Below are positions 33,241-43,800 of a stretch of DNA of 64,000 bases, one piece after another; within the stretch, counting starts at the first letter, position 1, and each line of letters starts with the position of its first letter. This stretch comes from Noviherbaspirillum pedocola (lineage in GTDB: Bacteria > Pseudomonadota > Gammaproteobacteria > Burkholderiales > Burkholderiaceae_D). The stretch covers positions 1 through 64,000 of the forward strand of contig NZ_JAEPBG010000015.1 of assembly GCF_016632335.1 (NCBI RefSeq), in the 5' to 3' direction. The translations under genes were made by a program, and so were the position numbers. The notes below the pieces were generated by a model that saw only the letters and a list, made by a program, of their open reading frames with translations, searched no databases and had not been told where the DNA came from.

Positions 33241-33279
33241 AAGCCCTCTCTCCTGACTGAACAGGAAAGAGGGCTTTTT
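33241..33279 (+). terminator. rho-independent terminator
   Basis: AAGCCCTCT (33241-33249) pairs with AGAGGGCTT (33268-33276), followed by TTTC. It ends the 32918-33205 gene. Confidence 0.85.
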
Positions 33280-33305
33280 CATTGCTGCACGAAGCGAGCA
33301 GACAT

Positions 33306-33340
33306 AAAAAGGCCCCGTGACTCGGTGAGAGTACGGGGCC
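33306..33340 (-). terminator. terminator; copy 1 of a repeated hairpin
   Basis: GGCCCCGT (33311-33318) pairs with ACGGGGCC (33333-33340), followed on the minus strand by TTTTTA. Its 28-base core matches the hairpin at 33727-33754 at all but three positions, including the loop TCGGTGAGA. Confidence 0.8.
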
Positions 33341-33408
33341 CGGGAAACTGCTTACAGGTTCTGCAGTATCGTCTGTCAGGCGCGATGTGGCGCGTTGACT
33401 ATCTCTGT

Positions 33409-33561
33409 TCAGCCACCGTGATAAGGATCGTTCGCGTCGAACGTGCGCAGGCTGTGCGGTTTGTCCGCCTGGCTTTGTGCCGATGCCGAGCCTTGGGGAT
33501 TTCCGAAAGTGGAGCAGGCGGCCAGCGCCAAAGTGGCGAGGAGGAGCAGAGCAGTTTTCAT
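33409..33561 (-). CDS. small lipoprotein (50 aa)
   Basis: ATG 33559-33561 after AAGGAAAAC. Short hydrophobic signal (MKTALLLLATLALAAC) with lipobox LAAC, leaving a mature peptide of about 35 residues ending DANDPYHGG. Such small lipoproteins are common in conjugation regions (entry-exclusion or lysis-type), but nothing here shows the function. The terminator at 33306 lies downstream. Confidence 0.6.
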   Translation of the reverse strand: MKTALLLLATLALAACSTFGNPQGSASAQSQADKPHSLRTFDANDPYHGG

Positions 33562-33721
33562 TGTTTTCCTTGATGCGGGAAGCCCATTGAAGGAACGGAC
33601 TTCCCAGAGTGAATGCGCTATGGCTGGCATGCATGCCAACGTGCGCAGCAACGATAGTCGAAACAACAACCGCAACCAAGGCGAAATGAGGCAATAGGCC
33701 ATTGCAGCAATTGCAATAATG

Positions 33722-33754
33722 AAAATGCCCCGTAAGTCGGTGAGACTACGGGGC
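33722..33754 (-). terminator. terminator; copy 2 of a repeated hairpin
   Basis: GCCCCGTA (33727-33734) pairs with TACGGGGC (33747-33754), followed on the minus strand by ATTTTC. It lies 12 bases after the primase gene stop and is nearly identical to the hairpin at 33311-33340. Confidence 0.75.
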
Positions 33755-33765
33755 AGGTGAAGTAC

Positions 33766-34815
33766 TTAGGATGGACGCCTTGACCGAGCTTGCAGCTGCT
33801 CGTTCAAGTCATTGATGCCAGGTGGGAGCGCATAGACGCCCACTTCGGCGCCGACCGCCTCCAGAACCGGAACCAGTTTGGCCGTGGCGACCTTGCCGGA
33901 TTCATCGTTATCGAGCGCGACCAGGACATTGCGCCCCTTGAGCTTGTGGAACCATTCCGGTTGCCAGTTGACGCATCCCGGCAAGCCAATAATGCTTCTC
34001 CTGGTGCCCATCTGGACCGCCGATAACAGATCCACACAGCCTTCCGTGATCATGACCCGTTTGCTGTCCGCGCCCTGCCACGCCCACGGCGTCACGTCTC
34101 CGTAACGCAGCGATTTCACTTCATCGGCCTTGGCGGGCCGGGAGAGGCGAAATTCCGCAGCTTTACCGCCCTTGGCAATGAAGACCAGCGGCCGGAATGC
34201 GATCGCCGGCGCTTTCGCGTCCGCGCGCAGCATGCCCGCCTTGATCAACGTCGCCTCCCCCACCAGGTCGTACAGCAGCTCCTTGGCGGTATTGGGGTTG
34301 GTCGGCAGCGTCACCATGATGCGGCGACGGATCGCCTCCATTGCCAGTGCCGTTGAAATGCCGCGTGCGTTCAGATAGGTCAGCATGCCATCGTCGGGCT
34401 TGCGCCCGGCCGCCAGCAACGCGTCCACCACCATGCCAAGCGCGGTATCGTCCCTGGGAACGACCGGTTTCGGTTTCGGTGGCACGTACGAGCGCATGAC
34501 ATCCGGGTCGGTGCCCATGAGCTTCAGTGCGGCATCGCGGGGAGCTACTCCCCAGTACGCCGCGGCCGCATCGATGACGTCGCCGCGCTCGCCGCAGGCA
34601 AAGCAGCGCCAGCGGTTGTCTTCGACCGAGACCTTCACCGAATGCTTGGAGGACTCCCCGCATCGCGGATTCGGACACATGTGGTACCGGATCGTGCCGT
34701 TCATCTGCTTTGGCGGCGCTCCCAACACGTATTCGAAGAACCATGTCAGTTGGACCATCTGCCGGACTTCTGAAAACTTCACTTCTTCCATACGTGGTCC
34801 TGCGTAATGAGTCAT
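33766..34815 (-). CDS. CHC2-type zinc finger/Toprim primase-like protein
   Basis: 349 residues from ATG 34813-34815 (GGGAGG upstream; an ATG eight codons in is an alternative). An N-terminal zinc-binding module has C47, C52, C71 and C74 in CPNPRCG and WRCFACGERGDVID, a DnaG-type finger in which the usual first CxxH is CxxxxC. A linker follows, then a Toprim core: VMITEGCVDLLSA and LVALDNDESG (DxD). It probably makes primers for plasmid lagging-strand or incoming single-strand synthesis. There is no helicase domain. It is followed by a terminator. Confidence 0.8.
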   Translation of the reverse strand: MTHYAGPRMEEVKFSEVRQMVQLTWFFEYVLGAPPKQMNGTIRYHMCPNPRCGESSKHSVKVSVEDNRWRCFACGERGDVIDAAAAYWGVAPRDAALKLMGTDPDVMRSYVPPKPKPVVPRDDTALGMVVDALLAAGRKPDDGMLTYLNARGISTALAMEAIRRRIMVTLPTNPNTAKELLYDLVGEATLIKAGMLRADAKAPAIAFRPLVFIAKGGKAAEFRLSRPAKADEVKSLRYGDVTPWAWQGADSKRVMITEGCVDLLSAVQMGTRRSIIGLPGCVNWQPEWFHKLKGRNVLVALDNDESGKVATAKLVPVLEAVGAEVGVYALPPGINDLNEQLQARSRRPS

Positions 34816-34978
34816 GTGACCTCCCTCTAAAAGTGGATAACCGTGGTAGAGGGAAATGCATCTCGCCGATTGATAAGGCGATTTATAAATCTGAGGCGGC
34901 GGCAACTTTGTTTGTGCGACAACATGCCTGCACGGTATTATGCCGACATGTAATGTATGTATAACGCAGGGGGGATTA

Positions 34979-35161
34979 TTGTCGTGGAGAAAAAAGAAAG
35001 CAAGTCGCTTCGTTGTGCCAGCGGCGCAAGTGACCGAAAAATGTGGCGTGCAGGAGGCCTTGCGCATGTGGCAGCTTGAACTGGGCAAGCCGTTTTGCCT
35101 TTCCAGGACCGAATGGGTGCCGGGATCGCTGTTCTATCGGGTTGACTCGGGAATGGATTGA
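34979..35161 (+). CDS. hypothetical basic protein (60 aa)
   Basis: A TTG at 34979 sits four bases after a G-rich ribosome-like site (AGGGGGG); an ATG at 34940 in the same frame lacks one. Basic N-terminus (SWRKKKASRFVV), then EALRMWQLELGKPFCLS. The next frame starts at the base after its stop. No family recognised. Divergent from the primase gene. Confidence 0.45.
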   Translation: MSWRKKKASRFVVPAAQVTEKCGVQEALRMWQLELGKPFCLSRTEWVPGSLFYRVDSGMD

Positions 35162-35617
35162 TTGCATATCTTGCAAATCAATCGACGTGGCGTCTCCGTC
35201 GCTGACCTGCAGGCCTTCTGCGCTGGCGCGGTCCACGTGGGAATGTTCATCGACCAATTGGTCCCGTTCGTGCTGATTCGCATCGAGGGCTTCTACGAAT
35301 GGTCTGACCTGCCCTCCTCGGTCAGCCTGCTCGAACCGGGCCAGTGGCAGCTCGGCGACTGGCGCGGCATGCCGACATCGCTGGCGCTGGCGCTGGTGGA
35401 TGCGGACACCGGAATCGTGCTCGGAAAGCGCACGGTGATGTATTCAGACCATGTGTCCAAGGTCTTCCATGACGCGCTGAATACGCAGTTGGAGCATCGC
35501 TTCGACAAGGAGCTGATCGAAGCGGTCCAGGCGCGGGTGTATCGCAAATACCGGAATTCAGCGGAGATGGTGCGCGCGGCGCAGGTGATGCATCGCGCCA
35601 CACGTTGCGCCGACTAG
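35162..35617 (+). CDS. hypothetical protein (151 aa)
   Basis: It starts at a TTG immediately after the preceding TGA; coupling is likely. Sections include LPSSVSLLEPGQWQLGDWRG, ALVDADTGIVLGKRTVMYSD and a long C-terminal helix (HRFDKELIEAVQARVYRKYR). No family recognised. The downstream hairpin 35625-35643 (CGCCCGA/TCGGGCG), shared with the convergent ligase gene, has no T run. Confidence 0.5.
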   Translation: MHILQINRRGVSVADLQAFCAGAVHVGMFIDQLVPFVLIRIEGFYEWSDLPSSVSLLEPGQWQLGDWRGMPTSLALALVDADTGIVLGKRTVMYSDHVSKVFHDALNTQLEHRFDKELIEAVQARVYRKYRNSAEMVRAAQVMHRATRCAD

Positions 35618-35655
35618 GAGGGTACGCCCGATGGTGTCGGGCGCTGAAGAAAGGC

Positions 35656-37761
<2,106 letters not shown>

Positions 37762-37866
37762 TTACTATATAACAAGGTTGGGCTTGTAGATGTTTGGTTT
37801 GCCTTGAATGCGGGCATGCCAAGCACCGGGAAAGTCGTTACAGGCTTATTGAAAAAGCAGAGGTGA

Positions 37867-38217
37867 ATGATGAGTGACGGGTTTGATTACAGTGCGCTGT
37901 ATTTTGCAGATGCAGGTGGCTCCAGCAAGCTGAAGGGTAAGCTTCGAGGCGCCAATGCCGCCATATACCGGTATAGCAGTTGGCTGCAGCAACGTGAAGA
38001 TTCGTTACGGATTGCGAACCAACGCATCCTGGAATTGATCGGCGAGCGCGACGCTTACCGTGACTTGGCGACAGCGATGGTGCAGGAACTCGGCCAACCG
38101 AATCCGGTGCTGACCGTTGTCGAGAATCGGGATGCGCGCAGGGAGTTCTTCGAGAAGCGCAAACAGGAAGCGATCGAGGCGGCCCTTGCCGCCAATCCGA
38201 ATGTCCGCTTTCTCTAA
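37867..38217 (+). CDS. hypothetical helical protein (116 aa)
   Basis: Starts at ATG 37867 (or the adjacent ATG 37870) after AGAGGTGA. Mostly helical, charged: LQQREDSLRIANQRILELIG, then FFEKRKQEAIEAALAANPNV. No family recognised. The 310 bases between this gene and the ligase frame hold the ligase 5' remnant (to about 37680) and an A/T-rich stretch without an obvious promoter. Confidence 0.55.
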   Translation: MMSDGFDYSALYFADAGGSSKLKGKLRGANAAIYRYSSWLQQREDSLRIANQRILELIGERDAYRDLATAMVQELGQPNPVLTVVENRDARREFFEKRKQEAIEAALAANPNVRFL

Positions 38218-38309
38218 GGTTTAGCCGACGCCATTCCCAGTTACGGATCGCTGTATAAGCTGGCTGGCGCATTGGAAGACGATTTCCGTTGCTTCGGTCA
38301 AAAAAGAGG

Positions 38310-38419
38310 ATGGCAACGAGAATGTTGAAAGCAGAAGAACAAAGGCGCATCAGCGCCACCACGCGCACAACGGGAAAATCCCCGCTGGAGATGATCGCGC
38401 AGGAGCGCGAGGTGCAACT
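38310..38419 (+). pseudogene. 5' half of a gene split by the Tn3-family transposon
   Basis: The frame from ATG 38310 (or 38322) reads MLKAEEQRRISATTRTTGKS, PLEMIAQEREVQ and is cut at the CAACT target duplication (38415-38419). Removing the transposon and one CAACT joins it in frame to 51507-51803. The joined protein (about 130 residues) contains IAQEREVQLAMGYDASHDDQ followed by HAAGELAAAAACFAL. I believe this arrangement is common in phage and plasmid hypothetical proteins. Function unknown. Confidence 0.75.
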
Positions 38420-38473
38420 GAGGGTCGGCCGGGATTCGTGTTTTTTTCGCCAAAGTTAGGTTAACTCGATGAT
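38420..38473 (+). repeat. left terminal inverted repeat of the Tn3-family transposon
   Basis: 54 bp, ending one base before the tnpA stop codon (38474-38476). It contains the perfect core GGCCGGGATTCGTG, a run of seven T and CGCCAAAGTTA, mirrored at the right end. Confidence 0.95.
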
Positions 38474-41446
38474 TTATATGTTGAAATCGAGTTTGTAGTT
38501 GATCGGCTCAACAAGCCGGTCCAAGTCGAGTGGATATTCACCGAATCGATTGATGTGCTCTCTTCTGTACGGAGCCGTGCCGCGCAAGATTTCCTCGGTA
38601 AGCGGGAATCCCTTGGCCTGCAGGCTCTTCAGCACACGCGTCATGCCTTGAACGTTGTGCAGGATCACCATGTTGGCCACCAGCTGGTTGTATTTCACTA
38701 CCTTGCGCTGCTCATGCCGGATGTTTTCCGCGATGACACCGTCGCCACCGAAGAACAACCACTTAACAAAATCGTTGAACTCCTCGCTCTTGTTCGTTGC
38801 TGCATTGATCGTCCGGCGCAATTCGGCGTCGCTGACGTATTTCAGCAGGAATTGCGTACGTACTGCCCTTCCCAGTTCGCGGAAGGCGTAGTAAAGCTTA
38901 TTCTTGCGACTGGCCGTGCCGAGCCTGCGCAAGATCGTCGACGGCGCGATTTTCCCAGCCTTGATTGAAATCACGACGCGCAACATGTCCTTCAGGTGCA
39001 AGGCGATCAAATCCCAATCGATGGTGCCGCGAAACAGGCTGCCGATGTGTTCCAGATCGTTGTCGCGGCCGGCACGGTAAAACTTCAGATCCTTGATGTT
39101 GCGGATACGCGGCATCAGGTTAATGCCAAGCAGGTACGCCAGGCCGAATACGGGTGTGCTCTGCGCCTGGGTGTCGCCATGCAGGGTATCGGGCTGGATG
39201 TCGGATTGGTTGTTGATCAAGCCATCCAGGATGTAGACCGCCTCGTAGACGCCGCACGGGATGAAATGGCTGAATAGCGCGATGTACTTGTCCGAAACAT
39301 GATAGTAGCCGATGCCACCGTAGCCGCCATACCGGATGTGGTATTCCGACAGCAGATTTTGTTCATACATGTTCCACTTTGTGCCGTCGGCCGATGCGCT
39401 TTTTCCCGAGCCCCAGTAACGCGGCAGCGCAAAGCGATTGTAGGCATTGATCACTTTGAAGATCGCCTTGTCGAGGCGCTGTTCCGTTACATGCTTCAAA
39501 TTGAGCCAAGCTACCTGTTTGCGGCTCAGTCCCTTGACCGATCTCGCGGTTTGCGTCGGGCCAAGATTGCAGCCATAACAAAACAAGGTCGTGATGAAGC
39601 GCTTGTGCGGATCGTCGACCTTGGACTCGAAACCTGACAATGGGCCGAACAGGCGGTGAAGATCCAGCCAATTCTCTACCTCGGTCAGCACGTCCAGGAT
39701 GCTCGCCTCGGGCAATTGGGTTCGGATTGCCTCGTCGACCAATTCCAGTTCGGCAGGCGGTTTTTGCCGTTCAGGGCGCCGAATGATCAAGCCCGATTCG
39801 TCGATATCGACGCCAGAGTTTTCCGGGAAGTCGCGGTCAACCTCGCGCGCCAATTCCTTCATCTCACCTCGAAGCTTGACGACAAACTCTTGCGGCTCCA
39901 CGGGCAAATCGACCATTTCGCTATAAGCGTGCACCTCGCGCTCATATTCTTCCCAACTAACCAAGTGATTGCGGTAGTCATCATAGTCGCCGCTATACTC
40001 GACGTACAGATCGCCCGACTTGAGCGCAATCATCACCTCGGAGAACACCGCTAGCTCGTAATACTTGCGATGGTAAGTCGACGGCTCGACGTTCTGCCGA
40101 CGCCCGAACACCAGGTCGCGCCATTTGTCGGCCATCCAATCGTGGTCGACGACGTCGATGCCGCTCTCGGTAACCGAAATATGCTCGCGGTGGCTGGGGC
40201 GGAATTTCTGCACCTGCGCGATCGCGCGTAACAGGCTCGCGTCCTGTGAACTCGAGCGCAACTCCAGCGCCTCCAGGCACTTGAACAGGAGGCTGCGTTT
40301 GCCGGGGTAGCTGTTTAACATGAACGGGAAATAATTGTTCCCCGCGTAGGCCATGTGTTCGTCGCAGGCGCCGATCCATCCTTCCACATCACCGTCAAGC
40401 GTAGACTCGACGCGGGCGACACGCTGGTCGTTGGTCCCCTCTTCGCTAAACACCGTCAGCACGTCACGGAACTGGCCGATTAAGCGTTCCACCTGTTCGG
40501 CTTGCTGCAGATGATATTGACGCAAGCGTTCTTCGGCAAGGCTATGCATGTTCCGCACAGTTTTGATGAAGATTTCGGCGATATCGTCCATTGCCTTCTG
40601 CAATTGGGTCTGGATCAAGAGCACCGCGAGCGTATAGCGCTTGAGCGGCTTCACCGCCCGCATCTCTGCCAAATCGAGTGCTCGCGCCTCCAAGACCAGC
40701 TGCTCGCGCTTGGTCGCGGAGATATGGCCCGTATCCGGCAAATCTTTCGATAAGGCCATCATGCTGTCGATATGGGACAGGAAGTCAGTCACCTCGCGCA
40801 CGTTGGGCTGCTTTGGTTCCCGCTTAAGGCTATCCCACAGGCTGCGGCCGGTCACGGATTTGAACAAGCCATCGAGCCGGCCTACGACAGCTTCCGGCAG
40901 TTCCCCCGCCACTGACTTGTAGATGCGTTCGTTGACGGTCGCCCGCGCATTGATCGACATGCGATACAAGTCTGTGTAGCTGGGCAGCTCGAAGCGGCGC
41001 TGCACCAGTTCCTCGATCAGCACATTGATGATGTCGGGTAATTCCTGCTTGGTCTGGGCTGCCTGCTGCGCCTGGCCTTGCAGCCAGGTCTTGTCGGCCG
41101 CTACCATCTCGCGAATGCCGACGAACTCGCGCAGGTGCGCGCGATGTCGATGCTTGGTGCCCGATTTATCGTATCGCCCCAGCGCCGAATTGGTCGGAAC
41201 CCTGACCTGAGCGCGGCTGCAGATGTGCTTGACGATCTCGGCTGGCACCGTGGCCAGTGCGACGAAATAGCCCAGGCGCTGCAGCAGCTTGAGCTGGACC
41301 AAGAGGAAGGTTTGGAGCGTGACTTGGCGATAGCGTGCTGCGACGAACTTCAGTTCTGCGGGCGTTGGCGTGTAAATGGCGACGAGTTCCTGCTCGGTGA
41401 ACTCTTCCTTGAGTCGAGGATACGCAGTTTCATAAACGCTGCTCAT
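38474..41446 (-). CDS. tnpA: Tn3-family transposase TnpA
   Basis: 990 residues, full length for the family (about 960-1010). N-terminal DUF4158-type region (YPRLKEEFTEQELVAIYTPT), central linker, and a C-terminal DDE domain with conserved sections SADGTKWNMYEQ, HGDTQAQSTPVFGLAYLLGI and the Glu in NKSEEFNDFVKWLFFGG. It acts in trans on the 54-bp ends by replicative transposition to form cointegrates. It is transcribed towards the left end with its stop adjacent to the terminal repeat. The frame is intact, so the element may still be active. Confidence 0.95.
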   Translation of the reverse strand: MSSVYETAYPRLKEEFTEQELVAIYTPTPAELKFVAARYRQVTLQTFLLVQLKLLQRLGYFVALATVPAEIVKHICSRAQVRVPTNSALGRYDKSGTKHRHRAHLREFVGIREMVAADKTWLQGQAQQAAQTKQELPDIINVLIEELVQRRFELPSYTDLYRMSINARATVNERIYKSVAGELPEAVVGRLDGLFKSVTGRSLWDSLKREPKQPNVREVTDFLSHIDSMMALSKDLPDTGHISATKREQLVLEARALDLAEMRAVKPLKRYTLAVLLIQTQLQKAMDDIAEIFIKTVRNMHSLAEERLRQYHLQQAEQVERLIGQFRDVLTVFSEEGTNDQRVARVESTLDGDVEGWIGACDEHMAYAGNNYFPFMLNSYPGKRSLLFKCLEALELRSSSQDASLLRAIAQVQKFRPSHREHISVTESGIDVVDHDWMADKWRDLVFGRRQNVEPSTYHRKYYELAVFSEVMIALKSGDLYVEYSGDYDDYRNHLVSWEEYEREVHAYSEMVDLPVEPQEFVVKLRGEMKELAREVDRDFPENSGVDIDESGLIIRRPERQKPPAELELVDEAIRTQLPEASILDVLTEVENWLDLHRLFGPLSGFESKVDDPHKRFITTLFCYGCNLGPTQTARSVKGLSRKQVAWLNLKHVTEQRLDKAIFKVINAYNRFALPRYWGSGKSASADGTKWNMYEQNLLSEYHIRYGGYGGIGYYHVSDKYIALFSHFIPCGVYEAVYILDGLINNQSDIQPDTLHGDTQAQSTPVFGLAYLLGINLMPRIRNIKDLKFYRAGRDNDLEHIGSLFRGTIDWDLIALHLKDMLRVVISIKAGKIAPSTILRRLGTASRKNKLYYAFRELGRAVRTQFLLKYVSDAELRRTINAATNKSEEFNDFVKWLFFGGDGVIAENIRHEQRKVVKYNQLVANMVILHNVQGMTRVLKSLQAKGFPLTEEILRGTAPYRREHINRFGEYPLDLDRLVEPINYKLDFNI

Positions 41447-41613
41447 TGCCCGTGCTCGCCTAGCGCCTTGTGGTCAATTGGACAAGGCAAGAGCTTGACT
41501 GCAGGGTTGTTCCTTGTCAACAAAAACAGGTCAAGCAGGCGCAATCCAGCTCCATGAAATTGGAGCGTTCTCGGGAACTGCCGGGTACAGTCAGTCTTGT
41601 CTGAAACAAAAAC

Positions 41614-41880
41614 CTATCTTCTCAGGTAACGCGGCCAGAACGCCGCCCACCACAGCATCCGGAATGCGCCTGGAACATCGATCCGGTCTGCCTGCGGCAC
41701 CGGGAAGTCGATTTTCTTGAGCAGCATGACCCCGATGCCCAGACACAGCCAGACCATCACTAAATACTGGCTGACCGTGCCGTAAAATTCGTCGAGTAAG
41801 CCGGTCACCCCGAGCAAAATCGTCCAAGCGATCAATAGCGCCAGCATCTGATGCAACCAACGACTGAAATTCATGCGCAT
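41614..41880 (-). CDS. small membrane protein (88 aa) on the transposon
   Basis: Two to three hydrophobic segments (MLALLIAWTILLGVTGLL, YLVMVWLCLGIGVMLL) and a basic end (WPRYLRR). It lies downstream of the CsoR/RcnR-type gene on the same strand and may be part of its regulon, for example in metal efflux or sensing. No family recognised. Positions 41447-41613 hold no gene. Confidence 0.55.
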   Translation of the reverse strand: MRMNFSRWLHQMLALLIAWTILLGVTGLLDEFYGTVSQYLVMVWLCLGIGVMLLKKIDFPVPQADRIDVPGAFRMLWWAAFWPRYLRR

Positions 41881-41958
41881 ATTGCAGTGGATTGGCTCTG
41901 CCAGGCGTTGGCTCCCCCTTTTTGCAGCAGAGCGGAAAATTCGAGCATGACTGTAGCT

Positions 41959-42228
41959 TTATAGATACTTGGTGATTTCTTTGAACTCGTGAACAGCGTC
42001 TTCCGCGTTGCGAGAACCTTTTCTCACCGCATGCTCAAGGCAATGGTCTATATGGTCATGCACCAGTGCTTTTTTTGCGTTGGTGATGGCCTTTTCTACC
42101 GCGTGCAGCTGTTGGGCGATTTCCAGGCAGCCGCGGCCGCTTTCCAGCATGTCGATGATGCTCTTGAGATGGCCTTCGGCGCGCTTGAGGCGCTTGATAA
42201 TGTCAGGATGAGAGGTGTGTGTAGTCAT
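41959..42228 (-). CDS. CsoR/RcnR-family metal-sensing transcriptional repressor
   Basis: 89 residues of the all-helical CsoR fold: IIKRLKRAEGHLKSIIDMLE, then GRGCLEIAQQLHAVEKAI and ALVHDHIDHCLEHAV. Candidate metal ligands are Cys34, His59 and Cys63, with the C-x24-H-x3-C spacing of Cu(I) CsoR and Ni(II) InrS. His4/His7 near the N-terminus leave Ni or Co possible. These repressors leave DNA when metal binds. The G-tract palindrome 11 bases upstream is the probable operator, giving autoregulation. Confidence 0.88.
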   Translation of the reverse strand: MTTHTSHPDIIKRLKRAEGHLKSIIDMLESGRGCLEIAQQLHAVEKAITNAKKALVHDHIDHCLEHAVRKGSRNAEDAVHEFKEITKYL

Positions 42229-42238
42229 CGTCGTATCG

Positions 42239-42257
42239 TATCCCCCGGGAGGGGATA
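42239..42257. promoter_or_regulatory. G/C-tract palindrome, probable CsoR/RcnR operator
   Basis: TATCCCC-CGGGA-GGGGATA, directly upstream of the repressor ATG. CsoR/RcnR operators are typically A/T-flanked G- or C-tracts with this symmetry. Confidence 0.65.
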
Positions 42258-42332
42258 TTGCAACAAATGGCCTGCTGGAGCATGGCCTCGGATTTTTATG
42301 ACTTTTTTACTTGACGGTGGCAGATTGCCCAA

Positions 42333-42548
42333 CTAGAATTCGCCTGTTTTCAATCTTTGGAGTAACTCGTGAGTACTTGTTCTGGTGACAGTTGTCGGCA
42401 ACGAAACGTCGAATAACTTGGCAAGATCACGCGAGACCATCCTCTCTGCCACATCTTGCCAACGGTAAGGTGTGGATATCCGCTGCGGTTCTGTCTGCGG
42501 CACTTCCTCCCCGATAACTTCCTTTTCGTTTGCGGCAACTGACCGCAT
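42333..42548 (-). CDS. doubtful small ORF (71 aa)
   Basis: Starts at ATG 42546-42548 without a visible ribosome site. Hydrophilic (STPYRWQDVAERMVSRDLAK). Third-position G+C is moderate. It occupies most of the 366-bp gap between the repressor operator and mgtC. No family recognised; it may be non-coding leader DNA instead. Confidence 0.25.
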   Translation of the reverse strand: MRSVAANEKEVIGEEVPQTEPQRISTPYRWQDVAERMVSRDLAKLFDVSLPTTVTRTSTHELLQRLKTGEF

Positions 42549-42623
42549 GCATGGCCGCTGGCTTGGCTAGCGCCATGTATTCAAGTCCCACCTGCACTCC
42601 CTGTTACCAAACAGGAGGATCAG

Positions 42624-43343
42624 ATGGTCTGGTACGACTTCGCGCTGCGCGTGCTCGCAGCCTTATCCTTTGGCGCCTTGATCGGCGCCGAGCGTCAGCT
42701 GCGCCAGCGCATGGCGGGCCTGCGCACCAACGCGCTGGTGGCAACCGGCGCGGCACTGTTCGTCACGATCTCGGCATTCACGGATGACCCGCAGGGCCAT
42801 GCGCGTATCGCAGCGCAGGTAGTGTCCGGGATCGGCTTTCTCGGTGCCGGTGTCATCATGCGCGAGGGGCTGAACGTGCGCGGCCTCAATACCGCGGCGA
42901 CCTTGTGGTGTTCCGCCGCGGTCGGCGTGTTGTCCGGCCTGGGCCATGTCCCCGAGGCGGCAATCGGCACGGCATTCGTACTGGCCGCGAATGTGATTCT
43001 GCGCGGCGTGGCTCAACGCATCAATGTGCAAGGCGCGACGGCCGCCACCGAGGCCGAACAGGCCTATCGCATCGCCGCCATCTGCAGCGCGGATGAAGAG
43101 GTGCATGTGCGCAGCCTGATGCTGCATATGCTCAATGGCATGCCGGCCCTGGTCCTGCAATCGCTCCATAGCGAGGATGCGCCGAGTGCCGGCAAGATCG
43201 AGGTGCGGGCCGATGTGCTGGCGGCGCCTGGCAATCAGGCGCTGCTTGAACAACTCGTGAGCCGGGTCAGCATGGAGCGCAGCGTATCCGTCGTGCGCTG
43301 GGCAATGCTGAGCGGCCGGACCATGGAAGGAGCGGAGGTGTGA
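42624..43343 (+). CDS. mgtC: MgtC/SapB-family membrane protein
   Basis: 239 residues with AGGAGG before the ATG. The N-terminal MgtC domain has about five membrane segments and the signatures SFGALIGAERQLRQRMAGLR, RTNALVATGAALF, GIGFLGAGVIMR and GLNTAATLWCSAAVG. A cytosolic C-terminal ACT-like domain follows. MgtC proteins help growth at low Mg2+ by acting on F-type ATP synthase or phosphate uptake. First gene of a rightward set ending with mgtA and a CDF exporter. Confidence 0.92.
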   Translation: MVWYDFALRVLAALSFGALIGAERQLRQRMAGLRTNALVATGAALFVTISAFTDDPQGHARIAAQVVSGIGFLGAGVIMREGLNVRGLNTAATLWCSAAVGVLSGLGHVPEAAIGTAFVLAANVILRGVAQRINVQGATAATEAEQAYRIAAICSADEEVHVRSLMLHMLNGMPALVLQSLHSEDAPSAGKIEVRADVLAAPGNQALLEQLVSRVSMERSVSVVRWAMLSGRTMEGAEV

Positions 43344-43344
43344 G

Positions 43345-43704
43345 ATGCGGCTATTGAACCTGAAGAATCTGAAAACTCGCTTCGCGCCACATGCAGCGCA
43401 ACCAAGGGACTCCTCGGCGGACAGCCAAATCTATCGTCTGACGGTCATTGCCCAGTCATCCGAGCTGAATAATCTGGTGGATTTATTTGTGACCGAGCTG
43501 GCGACGGCTGCCGTCGTGCCGCGGGATATTCGGCACGAGGAAAACGAGAGGACACACAGGATCAAGATTGTCGCGACGGTCGCCTGCACGCCCGCGCAAC
43601 GCGCGGCGCTGGTGCGATTCGTTCATCAAGCGGGAATACTGCCTGGCGTCCGCGGCGTGAAATGGGAAAGCGTGCCGCCGACCGAGTCAATCGTATTGCA
43701 TTGA
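43345..43704 (+). CDS. small protein with an MgtC-tail/ACT-like fold (119 aa)
   Basis: ATG one base after the mgtC stop, so co-translated. The core IYRLTVIAQSSELNNLVDLF, ATVACTPAQRAALVRFVHQA and GVRGVKWESV has the beta-alpha-beta-beta-alpha-beta pattern of ACT-like domains and resembles a detached MgtC C-terminus. Function not known; probably modulates the MgtC-like protein or MgtA. Confidence 0.55.
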   Translation: MRLLNLKNLKTRFAPHAAQPRDSSADSQIYRLTVIAQSSELNNLVDLFVTELATAAVVPRDIRHEENERTHRIKIVATVACTPAQRAALVRFVHQAGILPGVRGVKWESVPPTESIVLH

Positions 43705-43800
43705 GCCAGTTTATAAGAGATCGGCAACCACATGTTCGCATTGCACATAGGGTGAGCCGGCCTTGGGAAGCCATGTTGTCGATTATTAGGGAGAAATAGA

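Noticed and set aside
34940-34978. Upstream ATG start for the small gene ending at 35161
   Set aside because: No ribosome site there; the TTG at 34979 follows a G-rich site. Kept only as an alternative.
38417-38426. Transposon end placed at GGGG with flanks ACTGA and TCCAA
   Set aside because: Those flanks do not match. Moving the border two bases outward gives GAGGG ends and identical CAACT flanks that also restore the split gene's frame.
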